Origin: Pedobacter riviphilus
Lineage (GTDB): Bacteria; Bacteroidota; Bacteroidia; Sphingobacteriales; Sphingobacteriaceae
Assembly (NCBI RefSeq): GCF_014692875.1
Contig: NZ_CP061171.1
Coordinates: 2,480,001-2,544,000, forward strand
Direction: 5' to 3'
Length of the DNA: 64,000 nt
The notes under the pieces are model-generated. The model searched no databases and was not told where the DNA came from. It worked only from the letters and a program-made list of their open reading frames with translations. The position numbers were made by a program, and so were the translations under genes. Within the stretch, counting starts at the first letter, position 1, and the number at the start of each line of letters is the position of its first letter. Shown piece after piece: positions 55,350-63,824 of this stretch.

Positions 55350-57202
55350 AATTTATACTTCACGAAATAAAGCTTTGGTTTAAGGATGAGAATACTGAAC
55401 CTAAAAACTATCAATTTTTGCCTAACAAGGTAAATGTAATAACTGGTGATTCTACAACAGGTAAAACAAGCTTTTGGAATATTATTGATTATTGTCTTTT
55501 ATCTGGCAAAGTAACAGTTCCAACTGAAATTATCGACAAGGTTTTATGGTTTGGAATTCGTTTTACCATAAATGGCAAGGAAATGTCGATAGTTCGAAAA
55601 ACACCAAGTAACGGCTCTGTTTCTGCAGATGTTTTTTTCGCTTTAGGTTCTTTCCCTAACACACCTTCAAACAATGGAGAAATAGCAGAAATAAAGGCAA
55701 TCTTAGATGAAGAATTTGGGATTAGTGATAATTTAAGATTTCCATTTGGAAAAGGATTAGGCAAAACAACTTTCAATATTTCGTATAGGCATTTTCTACT
55801 TTTCAATTCATTAACGCAAACTATTATTGATGCACCTGAAACGTATTTTGACACCACGTTTTATGGAAAAGAAGAATATGATAAAGCTTTGAGCCACATT
55901 TTTGATTTGGTTATAGGTGTAAATGATATGGAGAATATTAAAGCCATTGAGCGTTTACAGGAAATCGAAAATGGGTTAAAGACAATTCAAAATCAAGAAA
56001 AAGGTAATCAAAATAAAATCAAAAATTTTGAAACAGAAATATTCAGCTTAATTGAAAAGTGCAAAACATACAATTTCATTGAATACTCCGATTCTTTCGA
56101 TGATGTAGATAATGCAATATTGACAATTAAAGACATTATAGATAATACAAAAAAGGTTGCAGAAAATTCAAAATTGTTTTCAGAAGTTAATGGCTTGTAC
56201 AAAAATAAGAATGAATTGCAAGCACAAGTTAATGCTATAAGCCAATATCAAAGAGAATATGATTTATATAAAAAAAACTTAAATAAATCTGCTGATAGTC
56301 TACAACCTATCGAATTTTTAAGTCAAAAATTATCCGACCAATTAGTGGATTCATACGAAACAAAACTATTTGTAGAGTCTTTAGAATCTTCTTTGAAAAA
56401 TATTAAAGCAAACCTTTCAAAAAAAATCGCAGAACCTTTAAAAGTTACAGGTGATGTAAAGGAATTGCGCGCACAAATTCAGGAAATTGACAAACGAATA
56501 GTTCAACTTAACGAGATTAAGAAAAATTATCAATCAGAAGGAGAAAAGTTTATTATACTTGGAGAAATCAAGCATGCGTACGAACAAATTTTAAAAAGAG
56601 AAGTAATTAAGCCTATTGATACAATCAAACTAAATAGCTTGAACGAAGAAAAAGAAAGATTATTAAAAGTACCGCAAGAAACCTCACAAATAAAATTTTC
56701 AATGAAAACACTTTTAAACCAAAGTATTCAGCGAAATTTCAACCAATTAAGCTCTTTGGCAAAATACAATAATAGTCGAGTTGAGTTTAGTAGTGAAAAA
56801 ATGATTTTACAATTAATACCTGATGGACAGATTTTTGCATTAGATAACGTTGGAAGTGCATCAAATTACATGTTTATGCATCTATGTCTCTATTTAGGTT
56901 TACACGAGCACGTATTAAATATTGAGCAGGACCACATACCTGAATTTTTATTTATTGACCAACCAAGTACGCCATATTACGAAGGGAAAAATGATGATAA
57001 AGCAAAACTACTTGATGCTTTTAAATTATTGGATTCTTTTGTTGGATACATCAATTTCGAAAAGAAGAAGCATTTTCAAATTATTATGGTAGAACACGCA
57101 TCCAAAGAATATTGGATAGACAACAACTTATCATACTTCCATACTGTGGATGAATTTATAGACGGGAAAGGATTAATTCCAAATGAGATTTACAACAACT
57201 AA
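55346..57202 (+). CDS. DUF3732 SMC-like ABC ATPase of the ABC three-component system
   Basis: The product is 618 residues. Walker A is GDSTTGKTS at residues 34 to 42, followed by FWNIIDYCLLSGKVTVP, a DUF3732 hallmark. A long helical coiled coil covers residues about 200 to 440. The C-terminal lobe has the signature region VGSASNYMFMHLCLYLGLHE, Walker B in LFIDQPSTPYYEGK near 533, and an H-loop in IIMVEHASKEYW. This is a short SMC-like protein that probably senses DNA ends or structures and triggers the nuclease, as in Lamassu. The next gene (NdpA) starts 2 bases after its stop. Confidence 0.88.
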   Translation: MKFILHEIKLWFKDENTEPKNYQFLPNKVNVITGDSTTGKTSFWNIIDYCLLSGKVTVPTEIIDKVLWFGIRFTINGKEMSIVRKTPSNGSVSADVFFALGSFPNTPSNNGEIAEIKAILDEEFGISDNLRFPFGKGLGKTTFNISYRHFLLFNSLTQTIIDAPETYFDTTFYGKEEYDKALSHIFDLVIGVNDMENIKAIERLQEIENGLKTIQNQEKGNQNKIKNFETEIFSLIEKCKTYNFIEYSDSFDDVDNAILTIKDIIDNTKKVAENSKLFSEVNGLYKNKNELQAQVNAISQYQREYDLYKKNLNKSADSLQPIEFLSQKLSDQLVDSYETKLFVESLESSLKNIKANLSKKIAEPLKVTGDVKELRAQIQEIDKRIVQLNEIKKNYQSEGEKFIILGEIKHAYEQILKREVIKPIDTIKLNSLNEEKERLLKVPQETSQIKFSMKTLLNQSIQRNFNQLSSLAKYNNSRVEFSSEKMILQLIPDGQIFALDNVGSASNYMFMHLCLYLGLHEHVLNIEQDHIPEFLFIDQPSTPYYEGKNDDKAKLLDAFKLLDSFVGYINFEKKKHFQIIMVEHASKEYWIDNNLSYFHTVDEFIDGKGLIPNEIYNN

Positions 57203-57204
57203 TT

Positions 57205-58242
57205 ATGCAAAATATAACATTAGGTCAAATTAATAAATTTATTGTTCATTTTATTGGTAATAAGAACAACGGAGACGGTGTGCGTTTTGCTGATATTCTT
57301 ACTGATTTTGATAAAATTGAAGAACATATCAGACAATTGGCAAATAATAGCTTTAAGTTTGAGGAATTATATCGCTTCTTTTTTCTTCCAAATTTAGACC
57401 TCAATCCTGTTTATCAATTCGTAAGTTCTATTTTTAAAAACAAAGAATCATTTATTGAACAATCACAAAATGCAGGTCGATATTTATATGACAAGAGTAC
57501 TCATCCACAAATAAAAAGTGGTGAGTTATGCATAATTTATTTCAACGATTGCAAAATTAATGATGAAATAGTTGACTGTATTGGGATTTTTAAATCAGAA
57601 AACAAAGAAACTATCCTTAAAGTTAATAATAAAGAAAATGGATTTGAATTGACAGATGAAAAAGGAATAAATGTAAATAAATTAGATAAAGGATGCCTAA
57701 TCTTTAATACTGGGAAAGAAAATGGTTTTATAATTTCTGTCGTTGACAACACTAACAGAAGCTCAGAAGCTCAATATTGGAAAGATGAATTCTTAGGTAT
57801 TCAACCAATCAAAAATGATTTTCACCAAACGAATCAATTTTTAGGTATTACAAAACAATTTGTGACCAAACAATTAGAAGAAGACTTTGAGGTAAGTAAA
57901 GCGGACAAAATAGATTTTTTAAATCGTTCGGTAGATTATTTCAAAAAACACGAAACTTTTGATAAGAAAGAATTTGAGGAAGAAGTTTTTGCAAGTAGCA
58001 ATGTAATAGAGTCATTTCGAAAATTTGATCAAACTTATAGACAAGAAAACGAGGTAGAACTTTTAGACAATTTTGAAATATCTGCCCAAGCTGTCAAGAA
58101 ACAAGCTAGGGTTTTCAAAAATATACTAAAGCTTGATAAAAATTTCGACATATATATCCATGGAAACCGACAATTAATAGAGCAAGGTATAGACGAAAAC
58201 GGAAGAAAGTATTACAAAATCTATTATGAAGAAGAGGCGTAG
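57205..58242 (+). CDS. Nucleoid-associated protein of the NdpA/YejK family
   Basis: The product is 345 residues with the family's consecutive motifs: KFIVHFIGNKNNGDGVRF, SFKFEELYRFFF, HPQIKSGELCIIYFNDCKIN, DCIGIFKSENKETIL, LDKGCLIFNTGKENGF, EAQYWKDEFLGIQP, and QTNQFLGITKQFVT. YejK binds the nucleoid in gamma-proteobacteria; its function is poorly known. Here it sits 2 bases after the ABC ATPase and 39 bases before the Mrr-like enzyme, which is an unusual place for it and suggests a defence role, for example DNA sensing or recruitment. Confidence 0.88.
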   Translation: MQNITLGQINKFIVHFIGNKNNGDGVRFADILTDFDKIEEHIRQLANNSFKFEELYRFFFLPNLDLNPVYQFVSSIFKNKESFIEQSQNAGRYLYDKSTHPQIKSGELCIIYFNDCKINDEIVDCIGIFKSENKETILKVNNKENGFELTDEKGINVNKLDKGCLIFNTGKENGFIISVVDNTNRSSEAQYWKDEFLGIQPIKNDFHQTNQFLGITKQFVTKQLEEDFEVSKADKIDFLNRSVDYFKKHETFDKKEFEEEVFASSNVIESFRKFDQTYRQENEVELLDNFEISAQAVKKQARVFKNILKLDKNFDIYIHGNRQLIEQGIDENGRKYYKIYYEEEA

Positions 58243-58281
58243 ATTCTGAAAGAATATTTATAAAATATAGATTAAGATAAA

Positions 58282-59250
58282 ATGGATAAAATATATTGTG
58301 TAAGAGCCGATTTTGGCAAATATGCTCATGAATTTATTAACGGAGGCTACGTGGGGATTGGTTGGCTATGGGGGACAAATTTATCTCATATTCAATCGAA
58401 AGATGATTTATATCCATTATACAAAGCTGAATACCCGAATGATATCAGTAATGTTGTGATTGGTCAACAAGTAGGTCAGATAGCAAGATTTTTGTTAGAA
58501 TTGCAAGAAGGAACATTTGTAATTACACCATCTAGTGATACTGATTTTTTATATTATGGTACTATTGAAAAAGATAGCTATTATTACGCAGATGAAGATA
58601 ATTGTCCATATAGACATAGAAAAAAAGTAAAATGGGAGAAGAAACCTATATTGAGAAGTGAATTTTCTGTCCCTTTTCAAAATACAATGCGATCTTCATT
58701 AACTGTATTTGCTGTTAATCATAAAAATAATTTTTTTGAAGTTATCGGAAGAAATGATTTAATCCCAAAATTAGAAAAAGAGGTTAAGCTTGATTATTAT
58801 AAATCGGTTTTAGGCAAGATATTAGAATTACACGACAAAGAATTTGAAATTTTAGTTACCCATATCCTATCAGCAATGGGTTTTGAAGGTTCAGAACATA
58901 CAGGTAGAGTTGGAGATGGTGGTGTAGATGCTACTGGTGAATTAGATGTTTCGGGTTTAGCCAAAATTAAAATTTTTGTTCAGGCTAAGAGATATAAACT
59001 TGGCCTAAAGATAAACCACAATGTAGTAAAAAACTTACGATCGAATATCCCATCGGGAGGACAAGGAGCATTTATTACGACAGCAGAGTTTCAAAAAAGA
59101 GCACAAGAAATTGCCAATGAACCAGGCTTTCCAAGAATAGGTCTAATTAATGGAGAACAGCTCGTTGATATTTTAACGGTTCATTGGACCGATATCCCTG
59201 ATGATTTTAAGGAGAAACTGGGATTGAAAATTGGGCTTGTTATTTCATGA
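58282..59250 (+). CDS. Mrr-type restriction endonuclease with N-terminal PUA/EVE-like domain
   Basis: The product is 322 residues. The C-terminal domain (residues 175 to 310) is the Mrr catalytic fold: FEILVTHILSAMGFEGSEHTG, GDGGVDA (Asp216), IFVQAKRYK (Gln234, Lys236), then AFITTAEFQKRAQEIA and IGLINGEQLVDIL. The N-terminal 110 residues (VRADFGKYAHEFINGGYVGIGWLW, GQIARFLLELQEGTFVITP) look like the modified-base-recognition domain often fused to such enzymes. It is likely a type IV enzyme that cuts foreign modified DNA. It is the last gene of the cassette and 110 bases before attR. Confidence 0.88.
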   Translation: MDKIYCVRADFGKYAHEFINGGYVGIGWLWGTNLSHIQSKDDLYPLYKAEYPNDISNVVIGQQVGQIARFLLELQEGTFVITPSSDTDFLYYGTIEKDSYYYADEDNCPYRHRKKVKWEKKPILRSEFSVPFQNTMRSSLTVFAVNHKNNFFEVIGRNDLIPKLEKEVKLDYYKSVLGKILELHDKEFEILVTHILSAMGFEGSEHTGRVGDGGVDATGELDVSGLAKIKIFVQAKRYKLGLKINHNVVKNLRSNIPSGGQGAFITTAEFQKRAQEIANEPGFPRIGLINGEQLVDILTVHWTDIPDDFKEKLGLKIGLVIS

Positions 59251-59361
59251 AGCTTGAATACTTTTCTTTTAATTACCTTTTATTTTCACATTATCTACCT
59301 AATCAACCTACAATTTTCAGAGAATTTAATGTAACTCATTGATAATGAAGGGTAGGTTACT

Positions 59362-59379
59362 TTTTGTATCGGCAAATAA
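59362..59379 (+). other. Right attachment site (attR), the original end of mnmE
   Basis: ttttgtatcggcaaataa again encodes Phe-Cys-Ile-Gly-Lys-stop, but here it is not attached to any gene. It matches attL at 15 of 18 bases. The host's own mnmE end is most simply this copy, displaced by the element. Directly before it is the 30-base repeat shared with 49192-49221. Confidence 0.82.
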
Positions 59380-59400
59380 TCCCCCAAAACAACCACTAAT

Positions 59401-59590
59401 TACGACAACTTACGACAACTAACACCCTGATTGTTAATAAGTTATGTTAATATTTCTCCGCCAATTTCTTGGAGGTTTACCACTATTTTTCGCATTTTTG
59501 TTGCTCATTTGTTGCTCGAGCGACTGAAATTTTCCCCAAAAAAATCATGGGTGAAATGATGTCGCTTATCGACACTTAACGACACTAAAA
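59401..59590. repeat. Cluster of short direct repeats before the second integrase
   Basis: Three repeat families lie within 190 bases: tacgacaact twice in perfect tandem (59401-59420); ttgttgctc twice (59498-59506, 59509-59517); cgacact twice (59570-59576, 59580-59586) with a nearby inverted tgtcg (59560-59564). Such clusters near a recombinase usually are arm-type or accessory binding sites of an attP region. Confidence 0.6.
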
Positions 59591-59696
59591 AACATTAAAC
59601 GGCGCTAATAAGCCACTATTTGAGGGGAAATTACCACTGATGTTCTGGGGCTAAAAGTCCTGTCGACCTACAACAAATGCGACAAAAAAGGATGAA

Positions 59697-60257
59697 ATGA
59701 GTAGCAATATAACAGTTGAACGAATCTGCGAACACTGCGGCAAGACATTCTTGGCAAAAACGACGGTCACGAAGTACTGCAGCCTGAATTGTAACAGGCG
59801 GCACTACAAACAAAAAATCCGTAATATAAAGATTACTGCCAGCAATGAACAGATGCTTAGTGCCCGTACAAAAGCGATCAATGACCTGCCTGCTGAGTTC
59901 CTTACGGTGAAACAGGCTGCTCGCCTGCTTCACTGCAGTAAAAGGATAATTTATCAGCAGATCAATAATGGCAGGATCAAAGCAATTCAGCTTAGCAAAC
60001 GGAAAACACTGATCAAAAGAAAGCATTTGGATAAGGCCTTTAAACAGGTCGATTTTCAGCCGGTTCAGCAAACTGAAAGAGCTAAAAATCCTGCGCTGGT
60101 TTACTGTATAAGTATGACTGATGCCCAACAGCATTTTGGTATATCAGAAAAGGCACTTTATGACCTGATCAAACGGAATGATCTTGAAGTATTCTCTAAC
60201 GGAAAGTTCAACTATGTACTTCGATCAGCATTGAACCAAATATTTTATAAAAGTTAA
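59697..60257 (+). CDS. Zinc-finger plus double excisionase-type HTH protein
   Basis: The product is 186 residues. An N-terminal zinc-finger-like motif ([20 protein letters not shown] followed by [10 protein letters not shown]) precedes an HTH_17 motif ([20 protein letters not shown], residues 62 to 82). A second HTH follows ([20 protein letters not shown], about 140 to 160). Proteins of this design are regularly encoded just before tyrosine recombinases in Bacteroidota integrative elements and probably act as a directionality factor. The integrase gene begins 6 bases after its stop. Confidence 0.85.
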   Translation: MSSNITVERICEHCGKTFLAKTTVTKYCSLNCNRRHYKQKIRNIKITASNEQMLSARTKAINDLPAEFLTVKQAARLLHCSKRIIYQQINNGRIKAIQLSKRKTLIKRKHLDKAFKQVDFQPVQQTERAKNPALVYCISMTDAQQHFGISEKALYDLIKRNDLEVFSNGKFNYVLRSALNQIFYKS

Positions 60258-60263
60258 TAAGTT

Positions 60264-61463
60264 ATGGGAAGCGTTACATTGAGAAGGAAAAATCTTATTA
60301 CCGGGAGGCAAAGTCTTTATTTGGATTATTATCCTCCGTTTTTAAATAGTAAGACCGGAAAAGCCCAGCGTTCTGTTACGCTGAAATTATACCTGTTCAC
60401 AAAACCTGAGAATGAACTGCAGCGCATTCATAACAAAGAAACACTGCTCACCGCTCAGACCGTCTGTGCACAGCGCCAGATCGAAATACAGAACAGGCAC
60501 TTTGGGATCATTTCAGAACAGGATCGAAATGCAAGCTTTACCGAGATTTTTAGACAGGTGTCCAAAAGCCGCCGGAAATCAATGAATGATCACTGGGAAA
60601 TGGGACTGCGTTATTTTATTGCCTTTAGCGGTCATGATCTGCGTCTGCCGGAGCTCTCTGACTTTCTTTGTGAAGATTACAAAAATTATCTGTTGAGCGG
60701 CCCCAGGATCTCGCGCTATGGACGGCCGATCAAAAGGAATACAGCAGTTACTTATTATGCCAAATTCCGGGCCGTATTGCGTCATGTCTACAGGCGAAAG
60801 CTCATCCCACTGGATCTGCATGCAATGGTTGATCCTATATCACCAAAAGAAACGAATCGGGAAAGACTGACTATGGAAGAGTTCCAGCATTTGGCAGATA
60901 CACCTGCCAGCTCGGACTTGATGAAAAATGCAGCGATTTTTTCCGGGCTTACCGGGCTTAGGTGGTCGGACGTGAGTACGTTGCACTGGTCTGAACTTAG
61001 GGGTAGTCCAGGCAGTTTTGAAATTCAGTTTTCGCAAGGTAAGACAGAGAAGGCAGAGGTAATGCCCATATCGGATCAGGCTGTTGCCCGCCTTGGAGAC
61101 CGAATGGCACCGGGAGATTTACTTTTTCCAGGCCTGAAGTACAGCCAGCTAAAATCATTCTTTACCAACTGGTGTACTGCTGCGGGTATTTTTAAGAATA
61201 TCACCTTCCACAGCTTCAGGCATACTTTTGCCACACTTCAGCTCGAGCTGGGTACTGATATTTACACCGTATCTAAACTCCTTGGACACCGCTCCCTGAA
61301 AAATACCGAAATTTATGCCAAGATCGTGGATAAAACCAAGCGCCAGGCGGCGGCTAGGCTTTTGCTAAAAGATGTTGAAGATGAAAGTATCGGTGGTGGC
61401 CAAGAAAAAAGACCGGCTATTTTTATCCTGCACAGAAATGAGGAGAAATTTGGCGTAAGCTAA
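60264..61463 (+). CDS. Second tyrosine recombinase (site-specific integrase)
   Basis: The product is 399 residues. The N-terminal arm-binding (LRRKNLITGRQSLYLDYYPP) and core-binding domain (residues about 105 to 205, with YYAKFRAVLRHVYRRKLIP) precede the catalytic domain. Catalytic residues are Arg in GLTGLRWSDV near 231, HxxR in HSFRHTFATLQLELGTDI, His in KLLGHRSLK and Tyr in TEIYAK near 350. It is distinct from the first integrase and more G+C-rich, so it comes from another source. It starts about 880 bases from attR, suggesting it belongs to a second element at the same site whose remainder is lost or lies outside the window. Confidence 0.92.
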   Translation: MGSVTLRRKNLITGRQSLYLDYYPPFLNSKTGKAQRSVTLKLYLFTKPENELQRIHNKETLLTAQTVCAQRQIEIQNRHFGIISEQDRNASFTEIFRQVSKSRRKSMNDHWEMGLRYFIAFSGHDLRLPELSDFLCEDYKNYLLSGPRISRYGRPIKRNTAVTYYAKFRAVLRHVYRRKLIPLDLHAMVDPISPKETNRERLTMEEFQHLADTPASSDLMKNAAIFSGLTGLRWSDVSTLHWSELRGSPGSFEIQFSQGKTEKAEVMPISDQAVARLGDRMAPGDLLFPGLKYSQLKSFFTNWCTAAGIFKNITFHSFRHTFATLQLELGTDIYTVSKLLGHRSLKNTEIYAKIVDKTKRQAAARLLLKDVEDESIGGGQEKRPAIFILHRNEEKFGVS

Positions 61464-61807
61464 ATGAATATGTCCTTTTTATCCAAGTGATTGCTTTTAC
61501 TTTGCGATTCGTGAATGATTTCAGATGCGGTTTTACGTCTGGAAGCTGAGACCCAATTTTTGAGTTCCGATTGGCTAAAGTACAATCGTCTGCCCGGCTT
61601 GCTTACCGGTATCTCCATTCTACTGACTTTAGAGTATAGGGATTGCACGGAAACCTTTAGGTAATCAGCAGCTTCCTTTACCGTTAAAAGGTCGCTCGAT
61701 CCGTCATCCGCCGGATTAAGGTCTGATACCATTTCTTCGATCCGTTCTACTTTTTCAAATAACTGACGGATGATTTCGGGAAGTTTCTCAAAACCAAATG
61801 GTTCCAT
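61460..61807 (-). CDS. HTH DNA-binding protein, excisionase family
   Basis: The product is 115 residues. After an N-terminal helix (LPEIIRQLFEKVERIEEMV) comes the HTH_17 motif LLTVKEAADYLKVSVQSLYS with SRMEIPVSKPGRRLYFSQSE and LKNWV. It resembles small regulators at the ends of Bacteroidota integrative elements. It is convergent with the second integrase, with their ends overlapping by 4 bases. Confidence 0.85.
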   Translation of the reverse strand: MEPFGFEKLPEIIRQLFEKVERIEEMVSDLNPADDGSSDLLTVKEAADYLKVSVQSLYSKVSRMEIPVSKPGRRLYFSQSELKNWVSASRRKTASEIIHESQSKSNHLDKKDIFI

Positions 61808-62077
61808 ATCGCAGTCTAATTTACCGCAATTTTGGGCATTATTTTGCTGATATTATCCAATATTGGACGGATTGGACTTTTGATGTATTGCCTGCAAATT
61901 CCGATCCGCCCTTCTGCGCATTTACGCTGATCTAAGCCGGGAAGCAATAAAAATACGGACACTATATATTGGCAATAAAAAGTATGGCAACCTTGCCATT
62001 CTGACCAATAGTCTGCAAAATATGAAAACCACTTGTATTTAAGTCAGGGGTTTATTAAGTTTAAGAAACAAACCGTT

Positions 62078-62482
62078 ATGAACCAGAACCCAATTGTATT
62101 ATACATAGATGCTAACAACAATGACAGCTTTCTAAGCTATACCCAAAATCCAGATAAGATTTCTAGAAACATCAATCATTTTGGAGAAGAATATGCCCAA
62201 GATATAGAAATACGAAAATCTATATACACCGATGATGTAGTCAGTATAAACATTGTGGGAAAATATATCTGCATTCTACATACCAATACAGAATTCCAAA
62301 GGATGCTCCTTTTTGATGCTATGGCTATTCCGGATGTAGATATGGTTGAGACTTTTTTATCCAAACTGTACAATAGCGCGTTATCTGATAATTTCTTATA
62401 CAAACTTGAATATCTAAAGACTCATTCTTCCCGGCCTTTTTATCCAGTTTTGTTAAGCAGTGATGTTCCTTCCGCTGAATAA
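62078..62482 (+). CDS. Unknown small protein
   Basis: From the ATG at 62078 the product has 134 residues; an upstream in-frame start at 62033 is less likely. It reads VLYIDANNNDSFLSYTQNP and later VSINIVGKYICILHTNTEFQ, with mixed strand and helix and no signal peptide or membrane helix. No family is recognised. It is isolated between the HTH gene and the thioredoxin gene. Confidence 0.55.
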   Translation: MNQNPIVLYIDANNNDSFLSYTQNPDKISRNINHFGEEYAQDIEIRKSIYTDDVVSINIVGKYICILHTNTEFQRMLLFDAMAIPDVDMVETFLSKLYNSALSDNFLYKLEYLKTHSSRPFYPVLLSSDVPSAE

Positions 62483-62516
62483 AACTTCAAACAGAAAAAA
62501 TCAGCCTCAGTAACAT

Positions 62517-63764
62517 TTATTTTCCTGCTGATATTGCCTCAAGTTCAGATCGCAGCCTTTCTATACTTTCCTTCTTATAAATCTGGCTGGCGAACTGCAT
62601 CCATTTCAATGCATCGAGCAACGATTTATCACTTTTGTGTAGGTCTTGTTTAAAAAAATCAGAAACGGTATACAGGATAGTCGCTATATTGGCCGAATAC
62701 TGAACCGCTGCTAGTTTTTTTTCTTCCTCAAAATTAGGAATCTTGGTACCATCTTCTTTCCCGCTCAAAAAAGGCCACATAGCCTGCTCAAACAATATCT
62801 TGTCCTTCACTCTGATTGAATCAAGCGGAATAGACATCTGTTTTTCCGCTATCCTATATCCTACTTTCTTTAATCCGGAAGTATCCCTGGCGGTATGGTA
62901 GTAATGCAGGGCGAGATTATCTACTGAAGGGAGTTGTTTTTCGGCAAGCAAAGGTCTTAAAATTTCAACATAGGTCAAATAATGCTTAGCATCATCAACT
63001 CTTCTGTCCTTAACTGCTCTTCCAAGTGCATAATAGAGCAGTTTATCATACAGTTTTTGAGCCACTAGCTGCTGATCACCTTTAGGAACCCCATTAATAT
63101 GTTTTAAAATAACGGCAAGTGCATCTGAAGGCGTACTTCCGATGTTTTCACTTAAAAAATGTAATGTACTGGCAGCATTTCGTTCGTCATCCGAAATTTG
63201 CGGAACATAGACATTAAGTATTTCTGCATTATCCAGTCCCATCTGTCTACGTTTAATAACCAGCCGCTTCAAAAAATCCTTATTTCTATCTCCATCTTTG
63301 AAACGGGCTTCCATCTCTGCAAGATCCCTCACCTTAAACTGATTTAGTGCTTCTTTACCGGCTGTTATAAATTCTGAAGCTTTAAGATAATCTCCGTTTC
63401 TATAAACTAAATTTCCCAGCGTGTCTAAGAAAAGATAGGTCGGGTATGCCTTAACCGCATAACTGTCGGCTAATTTAATCCCTTCACCCCGTTCGGCATT
63501 CAAGCGGTAACTGATAAATGAGCTGTTGTAGATTTGAGCCACCTCGTTTGAAACAAAAACTTCCCTTTCCATGCGCTTACACGGCAGGCACCAATCGGTA
63601 TAAACATCAACGAAGATGGGTTTGCCTTGCCTTGCAGATTCTTTGAGTAGAGATTTCCAGTCCCCCTTGAAAAATTTTATCCCATTAGGACCGGCAGTCT
63701 GGGCGGCAGCTATCGTAGCTAAACCCGAAAAGATCAGAAGCAGGGAAAAAAGGCGCATTTTCAT
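62517..63764 (-). CDS. Secreted thioredoxin-family protein
   Basis: The start is taken at the ATG at 63764 (415 residues), which places a signal peptide (MKMRLFSLLLIFSGLATIAA, then AQ) at the N terminus; another in-frame ATG at 63824 would add a hydrophobic extension. Residues 25 to 140 form a thioredoxin-like (Thioredoxin_7/DUF255-type) domain with the active site DVYTDWCLPCKRMEREVF and AYPTYLFLDTLG. The C-terminal 270 residues are helical and unassigned. It is probably a periplasmic thiol-disulfide enzyme. It does not look like mobile-element cargo and probably marks return to host sequence. Confidence 0.85.
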   Translation of the reverse strand: MKMRLFSLLLIFSGLATIAAAQTAGPNGIKFFKGDWKSLLKESARQGKPIFVDVYTDWCLPCKRMEREVFVSNEVAQIYNSSFISYRLNAERGEGIKLADSYAVKAYPTYLFLDTLGNLVYRNGDYLKASEFITAGKEALNQFKVRDLAEMEARFKDGDRNKDFLKRLVIKRRQMGLDNAEILNVYVPQISDDERNAASTLHFLSENIGSTPSDALAVILKHINGVPKGDQQLVAQKLYDKLLYYALGRAVKDRRVDDAKHYLTYVEILRPLLAEKQLPSVDNLALHYYHTARDTSGLKKVGYRIAEKQMSIPLDSIRVKDKILFEQAMWPFLSGKEDGTKIPNFEEEKKLAAVQYSANIATILYTVSDFFKQDLHKSDKSLLDALKWMQFASQIYKKESIERLRSELEAISAGK

Positions 63765-63824
63765 AAAATAAATATCGCCCAAAAATCCCATAAAAAAAAT
63801 AAGCAATATCCATTTAGAAAACAA

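Larger units (their letters stand above)
43512..59379. mobile_element. Integrative element of about 15.9 kb at the 3' end of mnmE
   Basis: The segment is bounded by the two FCIGK-stop repeats, starts with a tyrosine recombinase next to attL, and is clearly more A+T-rich than the host genes on either side. Inside: integrase, an unknown gene, an excisionase-like HTH protein, an unknown gene, a replication-initiator-like protein (43.8 to 47.8 kb), several membrane, secreted or lipid-anchored unknowns (48.1 to 52.5 kb), then the defence cassette (52.7 to 59.25 kb). No conjugation or phage structural genes are present, so it would need a helper to move between cells. It resembles a mobilisable or satellite-type island. 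Confidence 0.85.

Noticed and set aside
61955..61985. Sequence tatattggcaataa resembling the attachment core
   Set aside because: It has one change and a missing base relative to the 15-base core, does not encode the FCIGK end, and such A+T-rich matches arise easily by chance.
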